NCBI GenBank assembly: GCA_032622095.1
Contig: CP136064.1
Location: forward strand, 184,432,209 to 184,496,208
Direction: 5' to 3'
Source of the DNA: Siphonodentalium dalli
Lineage: Eukaryota; Mollusca; Scaphopoda; Gadilida; Siphonodentaliidae
Length of the DNA stretch: 64,000 bases
The position numbers were made by a program, and so were the translations under genes. Under the pieces are notes generated by a model. The model ran no database searches, had not been told where the DNA came from, and saw only the letters and a program-made list of their open reading frames with translations. Positions 44,431 through 54,259 of this stretch are shown in pieces (within the stretch, counting starts at the first letter, position 1; each line of letters opens with the position of its first letter).

Positions 44431-45843
44431 GATGTAACATTATATCACTGTTATTGTATCAATTGATAGGTTCAGACAAGTTCGATGTTTAGAAAAGAAA
44501 AGTTACCTATAATTCTGCTGTGGTTAAGCAGTCCATTATTTAGGGCATACCTGTATGTAGGCCTATCAGTGGATGAATAGTCTGTCGGAGAAGTACTGTG
44601 TAGACAGGTCTTGACGGTAAGAGAGTCAGAAGAGAAGTGAAGGCTCGGCTATTAAAACATAGTAATGCGATAGCGAACATCAAACGAGTCTGCGCACGCA
44701 TATCTGTCAAAAGGATACAATAGCAGTCATTGGTCAATTTATCCCCGGTGTCAGCTCAGTACCCAATCGGGACGAAGCCGAAGGTCAACTCATTTTTTTT
44801 TGCTCATTATAGTACGTCACTTGGACATTTTATCAGTTTATCACGTGATCACTAAATGTGGCAATCGGGTATCCACCGATGCCTGCAATTTATTATTTAT
44901 AATAATTGGACTCATTGATCTCACGTAAATAATACTCTTAGTTGTTCCAATAAAATAGTTATCAAATTCGATCACCAATAGATTTGACTGTGGAATATAA
45001 TGACCTTTAACTTATTTATCGATCTATGTTAGAACATGGTCTTAACAAAAAACTTGACCATAACAAAAATTACCTTACATTTATGCATGAATCTAATTAG
45101 ACCATACGTAAATATTGTCAGCTTATCGTCTGATGAGCAAATCCGATGTTTATCAAAAATAGTACAACTTCCAGTTGGTAATTACTCTTACGAATGAAGA
45201 GCGTTGAACATATACGAAATTACTACACGAATGAACTGAAATTTATATTTTCACATCTTACCAACAACAGATACAGACATAGTCATAGTGTTATACTATC
45301 TTACATGTACCCATGCTATGACATCATTCGAAGGGGCAATACACTCAAGGAGTTAAAGTGACACGAAACAAGGGACGTGATGTAATATTGGTGTTTGAAT
45401 CTTAAAGGAACACAAGACACTCTAAAGGGGCACTCATTATGAATGAATGTTAACAATACAAGCACACGAATGAAGAGCGTTGAACATATACAAAATTACT
45501 ACACGAATGAATTGAACCTTGAAATTTATATTTCACATCTTACCAACAACAGCTACAGGCATTATCATAGGGTTATACTGTCTTGCATATACACACGCTA
45601 TGACATCATTAAAGGCGGACAATCCACTCACGATGTGACAACAGATACAGACATAGGCATAGTGTTATACAGTCTTCTATGTACCAATGCTATGACATAA
45701 TTAAAGGGGGATAATACACGCACGGTGTGGAATGTTAAAGTGACACGCGGTAAGGGACGTGATGTAATATTGGTGAAACCCCCTCCCCACTTATAGATAT
45801 ATAACGAAGACGAGAATAACATGTTGATGAAGTTTATTGAAAT

Positions 45844-46413
45844 TTAATCATTGTCTGAATCTTCGACCGTTAGATTTACTTCTAAGAGTTTCTTGAATTT
45901 TCTCATCGCTTCATCTGCAGCCCATTCATTATTATATCCGTGTTTGGTCAGTTTGACCATTTTCTTCATGATCATGGTATGTATACGTGATGTTTTCAAT
46001 CGATACTGGTATTCTATTAATCGTCTATAACTTTTGAGAAACAGAGCAAACTCTGTGTCGATGGTATCCTCTTTTCCCGACATGCTCTCATCTCCCGAAA
46101 TGCTCTCTTCTTCTTTCACATCATTGGTGACGCGTTTCATCATACTTTTGAATGTGTCCATCTCGTTGACACATCGCGCAGCTTTCTTAAGACCGAATAC
46201 CGTTCTACTACCGACGCCATTACCATCTTCTGAATCTGATAGCGTTCCACGTTCATCTTCATCTGAATCTAGAACCGCTTCGTCAGATTCATCGGTATCT
46301 TCTCCGAAGAGAGTTGGTTTTGTCTCGGACATAACTCCGTGTTTAATCTGTTTATGTCTTTGTAGATTGTAGTTCGTCGATAAAATAATGCCACATAAAT
46401 CACACCCGTGCAT
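45844..46413 (-). CDS. C2H2 zinc-finger protein in the core of the inverted-arm element
   Basis: A 189-codon intronless ORF. Residues 4-25 form a C2H2 finger (CDLCGIILSTNYNLQRHKQI then KH: C-x2-C-x12-H-x4-H). Residues 35-65 are strongly acidic and Ser-rich. A second acidic stretch is near 100-115. The C-terminal 70 residues are basic and probably helical. The protein is probably nucleic-acid binding; a regulator or a transposition accessory are the obvious options. On the minus strand TATAAGAG lies about 30 nt before the ATG. AATAAA follows 6 nt after the TAA stop, so the transcription unit looks compact. No close family is recognised. Confidence 0.7.
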   Translation of the reverse strand: MHGCDLCGIILSTNYNLQRHKQIKHGVMSETKPTLFGEDTDESDEAVLDSDEDERGTLSDSEDGNGVGSRTVFGLKKAARCVNEMDTFKSMMKRVTNDVKEEESISGDESMSGKEDTIDTEFALFLKSYRRLIEYQYRLKTSRIHTMIMKKMVKLTKHGYNNEWAADEAMRKFKKLLEVNLTVEDSDND

Positions 46414-46440
46414 TATCGCGAATTATTGGAAGAACCATCA

Positions 46441-46448
46441 CTCTTATA
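46441..46448 (-). promoter_or_regulatory. TATAAGAG box upstream of the zinc-finger ORF
   Basis: Reads TATAAGAG on the minus strand, about 28 nt before the ATG at 46413. The identical octamer precedes the other core ORF. A TATA-box role is inference. Confidence 0.5.
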
Positions 46449-46603
46449 AGTAGCGATAAAAAGAGAGAATAAGGTGTGGTATACAACCGTCGCTCTAAGA
46501 GTACGTTCGTCCCGGGGGGCTAGGGTATAGATATTTGACCGCCGGTGATTCAATTAATGCCAATTTATCAGTATGGTACTCTATGTATTCATTCATGATT
46601 TGG

Positions 46604-46927
46604 CTAATCGTATGACACTGATCTTTTCATTTTCTTCTTATTATTAGACAAACCTCCATCAGACACTCTCTTGTTGGTTTGTTTGGACGCTTTACGAGTG
46701 TTTGTCAACTTATTTGCTGCAACTTCAGCCTTAGCCATTTCAATCGCTTGAGCGATGGGTGTCACCACGTTAATAATTGGTTTTAGAACGTCTTCTTCAC
46801 TATCACTATTTTTAGTTCTGTCAATAAAGTATCGACCCTGATTATCTGGTATTAACTTCCCATCAACCATATCTCTGAAATGTTTTCGCCACATTTCAAG
46901 ATCTGCTGGAATATACGGGATCGACAT
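46604..46927 (-). CDS. 107-codon basic-tailed protein in the element core, unrecognised
   Basis: The ORF begins MSIPYIPADLEMWRKHFRDM and ends in a lysine-rich segment (SNNKKKMKRS) that could serve as a nuclear localisation signal or bind DNA. The middle (VAANKLTNTRKASKQTNKR) is basic, with an acidic patch around residue 45. It precedes the zinc-finger ORF on the same strand with a gap of 190 nt. It has its own TATAAGAG box about 60 nt upstream (46988-46995). The N-terminal style reminds me of small proteins of Polinton-like elements, but that is an unverified impression. Function unknown. Confidence 0.6.
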   Translation of the reverse strand: MSIPYIPADLEMWRKHFRDMVDGKLIPDNQGRYFIDRTKNSDSEEDVLKPIINVVTPIAQAIEMAKAEVAANKLTNTRKASKQTNKRVSDGGLSNNKKKMKRSVSYD

Positions 46928-46987
46928 GTTTCTTCAAAATGTACAAGTCACTCTTTTTTCTGCATTTTATTTTAGAAAGTTTATCGC

Positions 46988-46995
46988 CTCTTATA
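46988..46995 (-). promoter_or_regulatory. TATAAGAG box upstream of the 107-codon ORF
   Basis: TATAAGAG on the minus strand, about 60 nt before the ATG at 46927. Same octamer as at 46441-46448. Confidence 0.5.
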
Positions 46996-46999
46996 AAAA

Positions 47000-47284
47000 T
47001 CGATTATTGCATCTAAAAATAGAATCTTTGGGTCTAAAATTGGTTGTACTAAAATATTCCCAAAAACCCAAAACTTCAAAAATTTCAAAAAACTTCAAAA
47101 ATTTCAAAAAACTTCAAAAATTTCAAAAACTTCAAAAATTTCAAAAATTTCAAAAACTTCAAAAAACTTCAAAAATTTCAAAAACTTCAAAAATAAGACC
47201 CCGCCGGCGGCGGACCCCGGCGGCGGCGGCACCGCCGGCGGCGCCAGTTGTTGTTGTTGTTGTTGGTGGTGTTGTTGTTGGTGG

Positions 47285-47359
<75 letters not shown>

Positions 47360-47475
47360 ATTGCAGTATTTTACTGCGGGGTCCGCCGGCGGCGGACCCC
47401 GGCGGCGGCGGCGGCACCGTCGCCCCAGTAAAATACCGCAATGCCGTCGCCGCCGCCGCCGCCGCCGCCGCCGTG
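47000..47475. repeat. Core-side composite: arm fragment, GCC/TTG repeats
   Basis: 47005-47190 repeats the inner edge of the subterminal block (TAGAATCTTTGGGTCTAAAA then AACTTCAAAAATTTC units) in left-arm orientation. It is followed by GGCGGC-rich DNA, (TTG)n at 47246-47320, (GGC)n at 47320-47360 and a hairpin pairing GCAGTATTTTACTG..GGGG with CCCC..CAGTAAAATACCGC (47360-47443). This segment has no counterpart next to the left arm. All long frames here are repeat translations. Confidence 0.8.
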
Positions 47476-48504
47476 TGCTTGTATTGTTAACATTCATTCA
47501 TAATGAGTGCCCCTTTAGAGTGTCTTGTGTTCCTTTAAGATTCAAACACCAATATTACATCACGTCCCTTGTTTTGTGTCACTTTAACTCCTTGAGTGTA
47601 TTGCCCCTTCGAATGATGTCATAGCATGGGTACATGTAAGATAGTATAACACTATGACTATGTCTGTATCTGTTGTTGGTAAGATGTGAAAATATAAATT
47701 TCAGTTCATTCGTGTAGTAATTTCGTATATGTTCAACGCTCTTCATTCGTAAGAGTAATTACCAACTGGAAGTTGTACTATTTTTGATAAACATCGGATT
47801 TGCTCATCAGACGATAAGCTGACAATATTTACGTATGGTCTAATTAGATTCATGCATAAATGTAAGGTAATTTTTGTTATGGTCAAGTTTTTTGTTAAGA
47901 CCATGTTCTAACATAGATCGATAAATAAGTTAAAGGTCATTATATTCCACAGTCAAATCTATTGGTGATCGAATTTGATAACTATTTTATTGGAACAACT
48001 AAGAGTATTATTTACGTGAGATCAATGAGTCCAATTATTATAAATAATAAATTGCAGGCATCGGTGGATACCCGATTGCCACATTTAGTGATCACGTGAT
48101 AAACTGATAAAATGTCCAAGTGACGTACTATAATGAGCAAAAAAAAATGAGTTGACCTTCGGCTTCGTCCCGATTGGGTACTGAGCTGACACCGGGGATA
48201 AATTGACCAATGACTGCTATTGTATCCTTTTGACAGATATGCGTGCGCAGACTCGTTTGATGTTCGCTATCGCATTACTATGTTTTAATAGCCGAGCCTT
48301 CACTTCTCTTCTGACTCTCTTACCGTCAAGACCTGTCTACACAGTACTTCTCCGACAGACTATTCATCCACTGATAGGCCTACATACAGGTATGCCCTAA
48401 ATAATGGACTGCTTAACCACAGCAGAATTATAGGTAACTTTTCTTTTCTAAACATCGAACTTGTCTGAACCTATCAATTGATACAATAACAGTGATATAA
48501 TGTT

Positions 48505-49022
48505 ACATCTCATTTTTTTGCTCATTTGCTCATTTTTTTGCTCATTTGCTCATTTTTTTGCTCATTTGCTCATTTTTTTGCTCATTTGCTCATTTTTATT
48601 GCTCATTTGCTCATTTTTATTGCTCATTTGCTCATTTTCTTGCTCATTTGCTCATTTTTTTGCTCATTTGCTCATTTTTTTGCTCATTTGCTCATTTTTT
48701 TGCTCATTTGCTCATTTTTATTGCTCATTTGCTCATTTTTATTGCTCATTTGCTCATTTTCTTGCTCATTTGCTCATTTTTATTGCTCATTTGCTCATTT
48801 TCTTGCTCATTTGCTCATTTTTTTGCTCATTTGCTCATTTTTATTGCTCATTTGCTCATTTTTATTGCTCATTTGCTCATTTTCTTGCTCATTTGCTCAT
48901 TTTCTTGCTCATTTGCTCATTTTCTTGCTCATTTGCTCATTTTCTTGCTTATTTGCTCATTTTATTGCTCATTTGCTCATTTTTTTGCTCATTTGCTCAT
49001 TTTTATTGCTCATTTGCTCATT
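48505..49022 (-). repeat. ATGAGCAA minisatellite, right arm
   Basis: Inverted counterpart of 43877-44430. About 36 bp shorter, so unit number has diverged since the arms were copied. Confidence 0.9.
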
Positions 49023-49654
49023 GATTGGTGCATACTCAAGAGTCATAGACCTAACATCCAATGTACGTTAATGGTGTCATAGCGTGGGTACATAGAAGAC
49101 TGTATAACACTATGCCTATGTCCGTATCTGTTGTCACACCGTGAGTGGATTGTCCGCCTTTAATGATGTCATAGTGTGTGTACATGCAAGACAGTATAAT
49201 ACTATGATTATGTCTGTAGCTGTTGTTGGTAAGATGTGAAATATAAATTTCAAGGTTCAATTCATTCGTGTAGTAATTTCGTATATGTTCAACGCTCTTC
49301 ATTCGTGCGCTTGTATTGTTAACATTCATTCATAATGAGTGTCCCTTTAGATCGATAAATAAGTTAAAGGTCATTACATTCCACAGTCAAATCTATTGGT
49401 GATCGAATTTGATAACTATTTTATTGGAACAACTAAGAGTATTATTTACGTGAGATCAATGAGTCCAATTATTATAAATAATACATTGCAGGCATCGGTG
49501 GATACCCGATTGCCACATTTAGTGATCACGTGATAAACTGATAAAATGTCCAAGTGACGTACTATATGTATGCATTCTGATCCGCTGTCGTTATTCATTC
49601 CATAACGTAATGCCTCAGGCCAGTCGAAAATTGGTTGCTCGTCATCTTCATTAT

Positions 49655-50230
49655 ATTGAAATTTTGGAAGTTTTGGAAATTTTTGAAGTTTTTGAAATTT
49701 TGGAAATTTTGGAAGTTTTGGAAATTTTTGGAGTTTTGGAAATTTTGGAAGTTTTGGAAATTTTGGAAGTTTTGGAAATTTTTGGAGTTTTGGAAATTTT
49801 GGAAGTTTTTGAAATTTTGGAAGTTTTTGAAATTTTGGAAGTTTTGGAAATTCTGGAAATTTTGGAAGTTTTTGAAATTTTTGAAATATTTGAAAGTTTT
49901 TGAAATTTTGGAAGTTTTTGAAATTTTGGAAGTTTTGGATTTTGAAATTTTTTTTTGGAAGTTTTGATATTTTGGAAGTTTGGGGTTTTTGTGAATATTT
50001 TAGTACAACCAATTTTAGACCCAAAGATTCTATTTTGAGATGTGAGGCGAACGAGACACCCACAACCAATTTTAGACCCAAAGATTCTATTTTTAGATGT
50101 GAAGGTAACGAGACACCCACAACCAATTTTAGACCCCAAAGATTCTATTTTTAGATGTGAATCTAACGAGGCATCCACAACCAATTTTAGACCCAAAGAT
50201 TCTATTTTTAGATGTGACGCGAACGAGGCC
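49655..50230 (-). repeat. Right-arm subterminal tandem repeats
   Basis: Mirror image of 42671-43246: GGAAATTTTGGAAGTTTT minisatellite (49655-49985) and four about 57-bp units ending at the terminus. Minisatellite unit order differs slightly from the left arm. Confidence 0.85.
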
Positions 50231-50322
50231 CTCTATCTTCTGGCATCTTCGAATAAAATTTATCTCGCGGAATAAGAAATCAAGATTCATCAGTCACGAT
50301 TTTATGCAACACGAACTGAAGA

Positions 50323-50790
50323 CATATGTGACCCGCCATATCAAATCCAGTCGTAAGTCGGGATTTTGTTTACCCTGTGCCAATGCATTCTCTTATATAT
50401 GCGAGTCGACCATAGGTCGCCTCGCATATATAAGAGAATGCATTGGCCTAACAATTTTTTATCATGTTTTTTAAATAAATGTTTCTTACAATTTTTAGGA
50501 CATAAAATAAAAAAACATCCATTACCCTGCAGGGAGCCCCACACATATATAGAAGCATATAGAAGAGTGTCGTCTGCTCATGTTTGTATGTCGCTCTGTA
50601 TGGGTGAAATTATAAAATTGTTAAAGAATACAAGAACAAATTATTAAAATTGTAAAATATTGTTAGGCCAATGCATTCTCTTATATATGCGAGGCGACCT
50701 ATGGTCGACTCGCATATATAAGAGAATGCATTGGCACAGGGTAAAAAAATCCCGACTTCCGACTGGATTTGATATGGCGGGTCACATATT
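50323..50790. mobile_element. Double-palindrome element P3 with TGTGACCC ends
   Basis: TATGTGACCCGCCATATCAA and CAGTCG..AGTCGGGATTTT at the left are mirrored at 50745-50789. TA could be the target duplication. Just inside each end sits one full palindrome module (50383-50447 and 50670-50738: GCCAATGCATTCTC, TTATATATGCGAG, centre TCGACC), in opposite orientations. The interior is AT-rich. The outer ends are unlike the CCCTTT ends of P1, P4 and P5. Confidence 0.8.
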
Positions 50791-51147
50791 ATGGACTTAC
50801 TTCAGTAAATAAAACCGAGAAGTTAGTAACCAAACACTATCTCCATGCACTGGAAGAATGTTGCAACCAACTAAGATTATCGAACATTCCGACTGTGCCA
50901 TTTCAGATAACACAACATTTGAACTTCGCACAAATGTAAATATTTACTATTTTATTCGGGGCGCTTTACAGCAATGATTCCGCCAACAATAATTACTGCA
51001 TGTGATTCGTTTATAACAATGACGCTGTTTTCTGCCTATTTTGATGTTAAAATTATGAAAATAACTTATTTTGGCATGATTCTTTGTTATTCCGTTCTAA
51101 ACACATCAGTGGATTGTTTCACATCACTTTTAAGTATATAACTTCAT

Positions 51148-51485
51148 AACACTTTCGATACTAAAAAACTAAGTGACGAGTAGTTCCCGCAGGAAATGTT
51201 CAGATAATGAGTTCAACAAACGACTATTATTATCTGAACATCTCCCACCATGCAATGAATAGTAATCCTTCTGAACATCTCCCACCATGCAATGAATAGT
51301 AATCCTTCTGAACATCTCCCACCATGCAATGAATAGTAATCCTTCTGCACTTCTACTATTTTTTCGTCTGTCTGTCATGTGCTATTTTTCCTGATCACCA
51401 CTAGTCTATACAATGGATAATAGATCATTACAATGCATACTTTTATAACTGATGGGAGAATCAATTTAGTATAGCATGGGTTAAA
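51148..51485 (+). mobile_element. CCCTTTCTATACTAAAT-type MITE, copy 5, with internal 36-bp triplication
   Basis: Opens ATACTAAAAAACTAAGTGAC and AGTAGTTCCCGCAGGAAATG. It closes with ATTTAGTATAGCATGGGTTA. Inside, CTGAACATCTCCCACCATGC followed by AATGAATAGTAATCCTT is repeated three times in tandem (51234-51345), which other copies have once. Confidence 0.75.
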
Positions 51486-51486
51486 G

Positions 51487-51921
51487 TATGGGAAGCCAAA
51501 TTGATGTGGAAATCGGCCTGAAGACGCCTATCACTATTTCTTCATGTGCCCATTGTACCAACGTGGGCGCTCGGTTTTCTTTGAGAAACAAACCCGCGAA
51601 AATCTCAAAATAAGCAATATTTCAGAACTCATGTGTGGAATACCTTATACTTCGTCCCAAAAAAATATGAAACTATTTTCCATTACACAGCAATATATTA
51701 TTGCAGCGACTAAGCGTTTCGACCCCAAATGATTATATTTATTTTATTATTATTATACGATAGTTCTATTTGCAGAGGGGTGATCTCATGAGGGAGATAT
51801 TAATTGCGCTTTAGTGCAATAAGGATGTAATTGCGCTTAAGCGCAATAAGGAATGTTTTATTGCGCTTAAGAGCAATAAGGATCCCTTATTATCTATTAA
51901 ATGTCAATTTGGCTTCCCATA
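51487..51921. mobile_element. 435 bp TIR element with TTGCGCTTAAGCGCAA palindromes
   Basis: TATGGGAAGCCAAATTGA faces TCAATTTGGCTTCCCATA. TTAAAG flanks both ends (51481-51486 and 51922-51927). Three near-palindromic units (TGCGCTT..AGCAATAAGGA) lie at 51808-51880 next to the right end. A 62-codon frame at 51544 has no known motif. The right end is about 20 bp from the donor of exon 3. Confidence 0.7.
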
Positions 51922-51943
51922 TTAAAGTACCCGCGTAGCTTAC

Positions 51944-52138
51944 CTTGTGCCTGTGTCAGAAGCGACATTCTTTTACATTCTGGTACATATTTCTCTGGAA
52001 CACATTTGTTGTTGGCCATCTGGAAATATTCCCCAGGTCTGCATGTTCTCATATACGGAATGCCGTTGACACAATGAAAATAGGTTGAGCAATCGGAGCC
52101 ATCTCTGAAGTATCCGTGGGATTGGGGACAGTGGAAAA
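51944..52138 (-). CDS. CBM14 exon 3 of minus-strand gene
   Basis: A 195-nt phase 1-1 exon with acceptor TTAACCAACAG (weak pyrimidine tract) and strong donor GTAAGC. The CBM14 spacing is C-x12-C-x5-C-x9-C-x12-C-x8-C, with blocks CPQSHGYFRDGSDC, STYFHCVNGIPYMRTC and CRPGEYFQMANNKC. The ATG-initiated frames across this stretch are in other phases; the CBM14 frame has no ATG and is revealed only by the domain pattern and splice sites. A Met/Gln-rich tail of about 10 residues follows. It joins exon 2 through TTT. Confidence 0.9.
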
Positions 52139-52299
52139 CTGTTGGTTAAAGACATATTGATTTGCACCAAGTTGAACATGATAGAAGATAACACATAACA
52201 CATCACAGCATGAAAATAGAGTAAGGGTCCATTCAAACAAATGGTATTAAATGTTACCTGAAAAAAGTTCACAGTCACCACATATATGTTTATTTCTCC

Positions 52300-52925
52300 G
52301 CCGCTCACTACCTCTATTGCACACATAACGCCTATATTATATGATACGTTTATTACGTCAATGTAGCTGTATTCCAAGGTTAACGCAGCTTTATTAGGTA
52401 TATGTAGGTACTACTTTCATGACGTAAACATATATTCAAATTACACAGGTAACTAGGGACGACAACCGGCCTAAATTACGTCATTTTGACTTTGGGACGT
52501 TTATATCGTCCACAATTCAGTTTAATCGATACAAAATGCATAAAAAGGATATGTGTTTCGCTCTAAACCATCTATAAACTTGCCTGCGTACCATATACAA
52601 AAGTAAAGACGAACAATAAAATATAAAACATATTTTATCCACCATGCACTCACTAACTATATTTCCTATATAAAGCTTCCAACATAAACGCTACTTGTAT
52701 TTCGTCAACGTATATTTATTGGGTTAACGTAGCATTATTAGGTAAATTTCATGACATAATTAGATATGCAAATTGCGCAGGCAATTAAGGAGAACGTCAA
52801 TTGACCTTAATTGCGTCATTGTGGTTTGGAACGTTTTTTCGTTCTAAATTCCATGCATGAATGTGAAACAAAATGTGAAAACAGGTACCCTTTTTCGTTC
52901 CGAAACAATTATATACTATTAGAAA
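52300..52925. repeat. Divergent tandem duplication, about 345 bp period
   Basis: The CTCACTA..CTATATT, GTTAACG.AGC.TTATTAGGTA, AATTACGTCATT.TG.TTTGG and GTTCTAAA / GCTCTAAA segments occur in order at 52305-52575 and again at 52645-52900. The duplication does not include exon 3. Non-coding. Confidence 0.55.
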
Positions 52926-53380
52926 TTAGAACATATAACGTTTCAAACAAGTATCAAAGAACCGAAGAACTAGTTCTTTTTCTAATGCATTCCAGTTTGC
53001 CCACTTCATGAATAGTAATTAGCTTCATGGGACACATATATGTTTGGGCGTCATTGATGAAACGAGTGAAAATCTTGTTTAAATGGCACTACTTACGCAA
53101 TAAGTTTTGTCCGATGGATAAACAAGTATGTATAAGTAATGCTGTCTATTTAAGAATCACGAGGTCGATCTAGAATTAAATAGAGAATAATCATTTGATT
53201 GAACTGGTGACGTGAAGTAATTTATGAGATGCAGGGACGTTGCACAAACAAGAGAAACCATTGCACTCGAGCATGTTACAAAATAGTCCTTGCCTCGAAT
53301 GAATTATTTCAAGTAATCAGTTCTATCAAGTGTTTATTCTGTTCATTATATTCCACTATAAACATCAGCTATACCAGCAA
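52926..53380. other. Intron sequence, no gene recognised
   Basis: AT-rich, without recognised repeats or coding motifs. Confidence 0.4.
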
Positions 53381-53385
53381 TTCGA

Positions 53386-53485
53386 ATAGTACCGCCATTA
53401 TACCCATGACACATCGAATAGTACCGCCATTATACCCATGACACATCGAATAGTACCACCATTATACCAATGACACATATATTTC
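53386..53485 (+). repeat. Three-copy tandem repeat of about 36 bp
   Basis: TCGAATAGTACC(G/A)CCATTATACC followed by CATGACACA is repeated at 53383, 53417 and 53447, with minor differences in the third copy. Confidence 0.8.
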
Positions 53486-53489
53486 GATA

Positions 53490-54255
53490 GCGGTTATGAA
53501 TACATAACGTAGGTATAGTTATAAGGTGACATAATTCAATAGTGAAATCATCGTTTATAATCACTCGAGATATCAAGGTAAATCACACATATGAATGTAA
53601 TAACAGTGCACGTAAAACTAATGGATTTGGAATTGTAGAGTTACCTCGACTGGAGTGGACATAGGTTGATATAGAGCACGTGGTTTCGTCGGACAGAATG
53701 ACGGCTATCAACCTAAATATCGATGTGGAAATCCGAAACTAAGAGTAAATTTTTCAAAAGTTATCATTGGCGATCGTACTCAGAATAATTTCCAACCCCG
53801 TGTTTAAATTGAGCTCCACGCAGGCTCTTCTACTCGACAATTTATGTCCTCATTTGCCATTATTGATTCAAATAAGAGCTGGCCGAGAAGACCCCCCCTA
53901 TTATACACAAATACGAAGCCCATCACAACCACACAGATACTTCCCACCAAGTGCACGGATTTACCCACATATGGCGCTCCCCAACATACTGTACTTGCTC
54001 CGTTTAAAATGGGGGTAACCGGTGACAGTCAACCATGACTAGGGTACCCCCTAACAAAATGTAACAGCAAAACGTGTTTATATTATGTGTACATAGGAAA
54101 TACAAATGCTCTATCGTATCCTATCTTTTTCGTTTATTCTTCATCTGAAATGTTTCAATTTGAGGCGTAACATAATGAGTTGCATTAGAGATGGTGTCTT
54201 CATATCAAGCAGGCAAGGAATACAGACGAGCAGAGCTTACGAGCTATAAACCGAT
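53490..54255. other. Intron sequence, no gene recognised
   Basis: Two overlapping frames (53767-54038) lack motifs and splice support. Nothing else was recognised. Confidence 0.4.
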
Positions 54256-54259
54256 TGTG

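Larger units (their letters stand above)
42659..50241. mobile_element. 7.6 kb element with about 2.8 kb inverted minisatellite arms
   Basis: The left arm 42659-45474 and right arm 47474-50241 are near-identical reverse complements. Termini are AGAAGATAGAGGGCCTCG and CGAGGCCCTCTATCTTCT. GGCA flanks both ends (42655-42658 and 50242-50245), a possible 4-bp target duplication. From each end inward come four about 57-bp units, a CAAAACTTCCAAAATTT minisatellite, unique sequence, an ATGAGCAA minisatellite, more unique sequence and an internal direct repeat. The 2 kb core holds two minus-strand ORFs. The architecture recalls Foldback/Galileo elements (long arms with tandem repeats). The 5'-AG terminus and virus-like small ORFs also leave open a Polinton-derived origin. 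No integrase, polymerase or transposase is visible. It lies in the intron between exons 3 and 4 of the minus-strand gene. Confidence 0.85.

Noticed and set aside
43819-44440. Three overlapping 187-194 codon frames of FAHLLIFIAHLL type, resembling a membrane protein
   Set aside because: The repeat unit ATGAGCAA has no stop in three phases on one strand, so all three phases stay open. Hydrophobicity is incidental.
44540-44737. 65-codon frame identical to 48203-48400
   Set aside because: Identity reflects the duplicated arm DNA. It has no recognisable motif and no flanking signals.
46926-47624. 232-codon plus-strand frame with poly-Val/Ala segments
   Set aside because: Runs through trinucleotide repeats and minisatellite, antisense to the start of the 107-codon ORF. 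No independent support.
51973-52377. 134-codon minus-strand frame over exon 3
   Set aside because: It is in a different phase from the CBM14 domain, which has matching splice sites and cysteine spacing.
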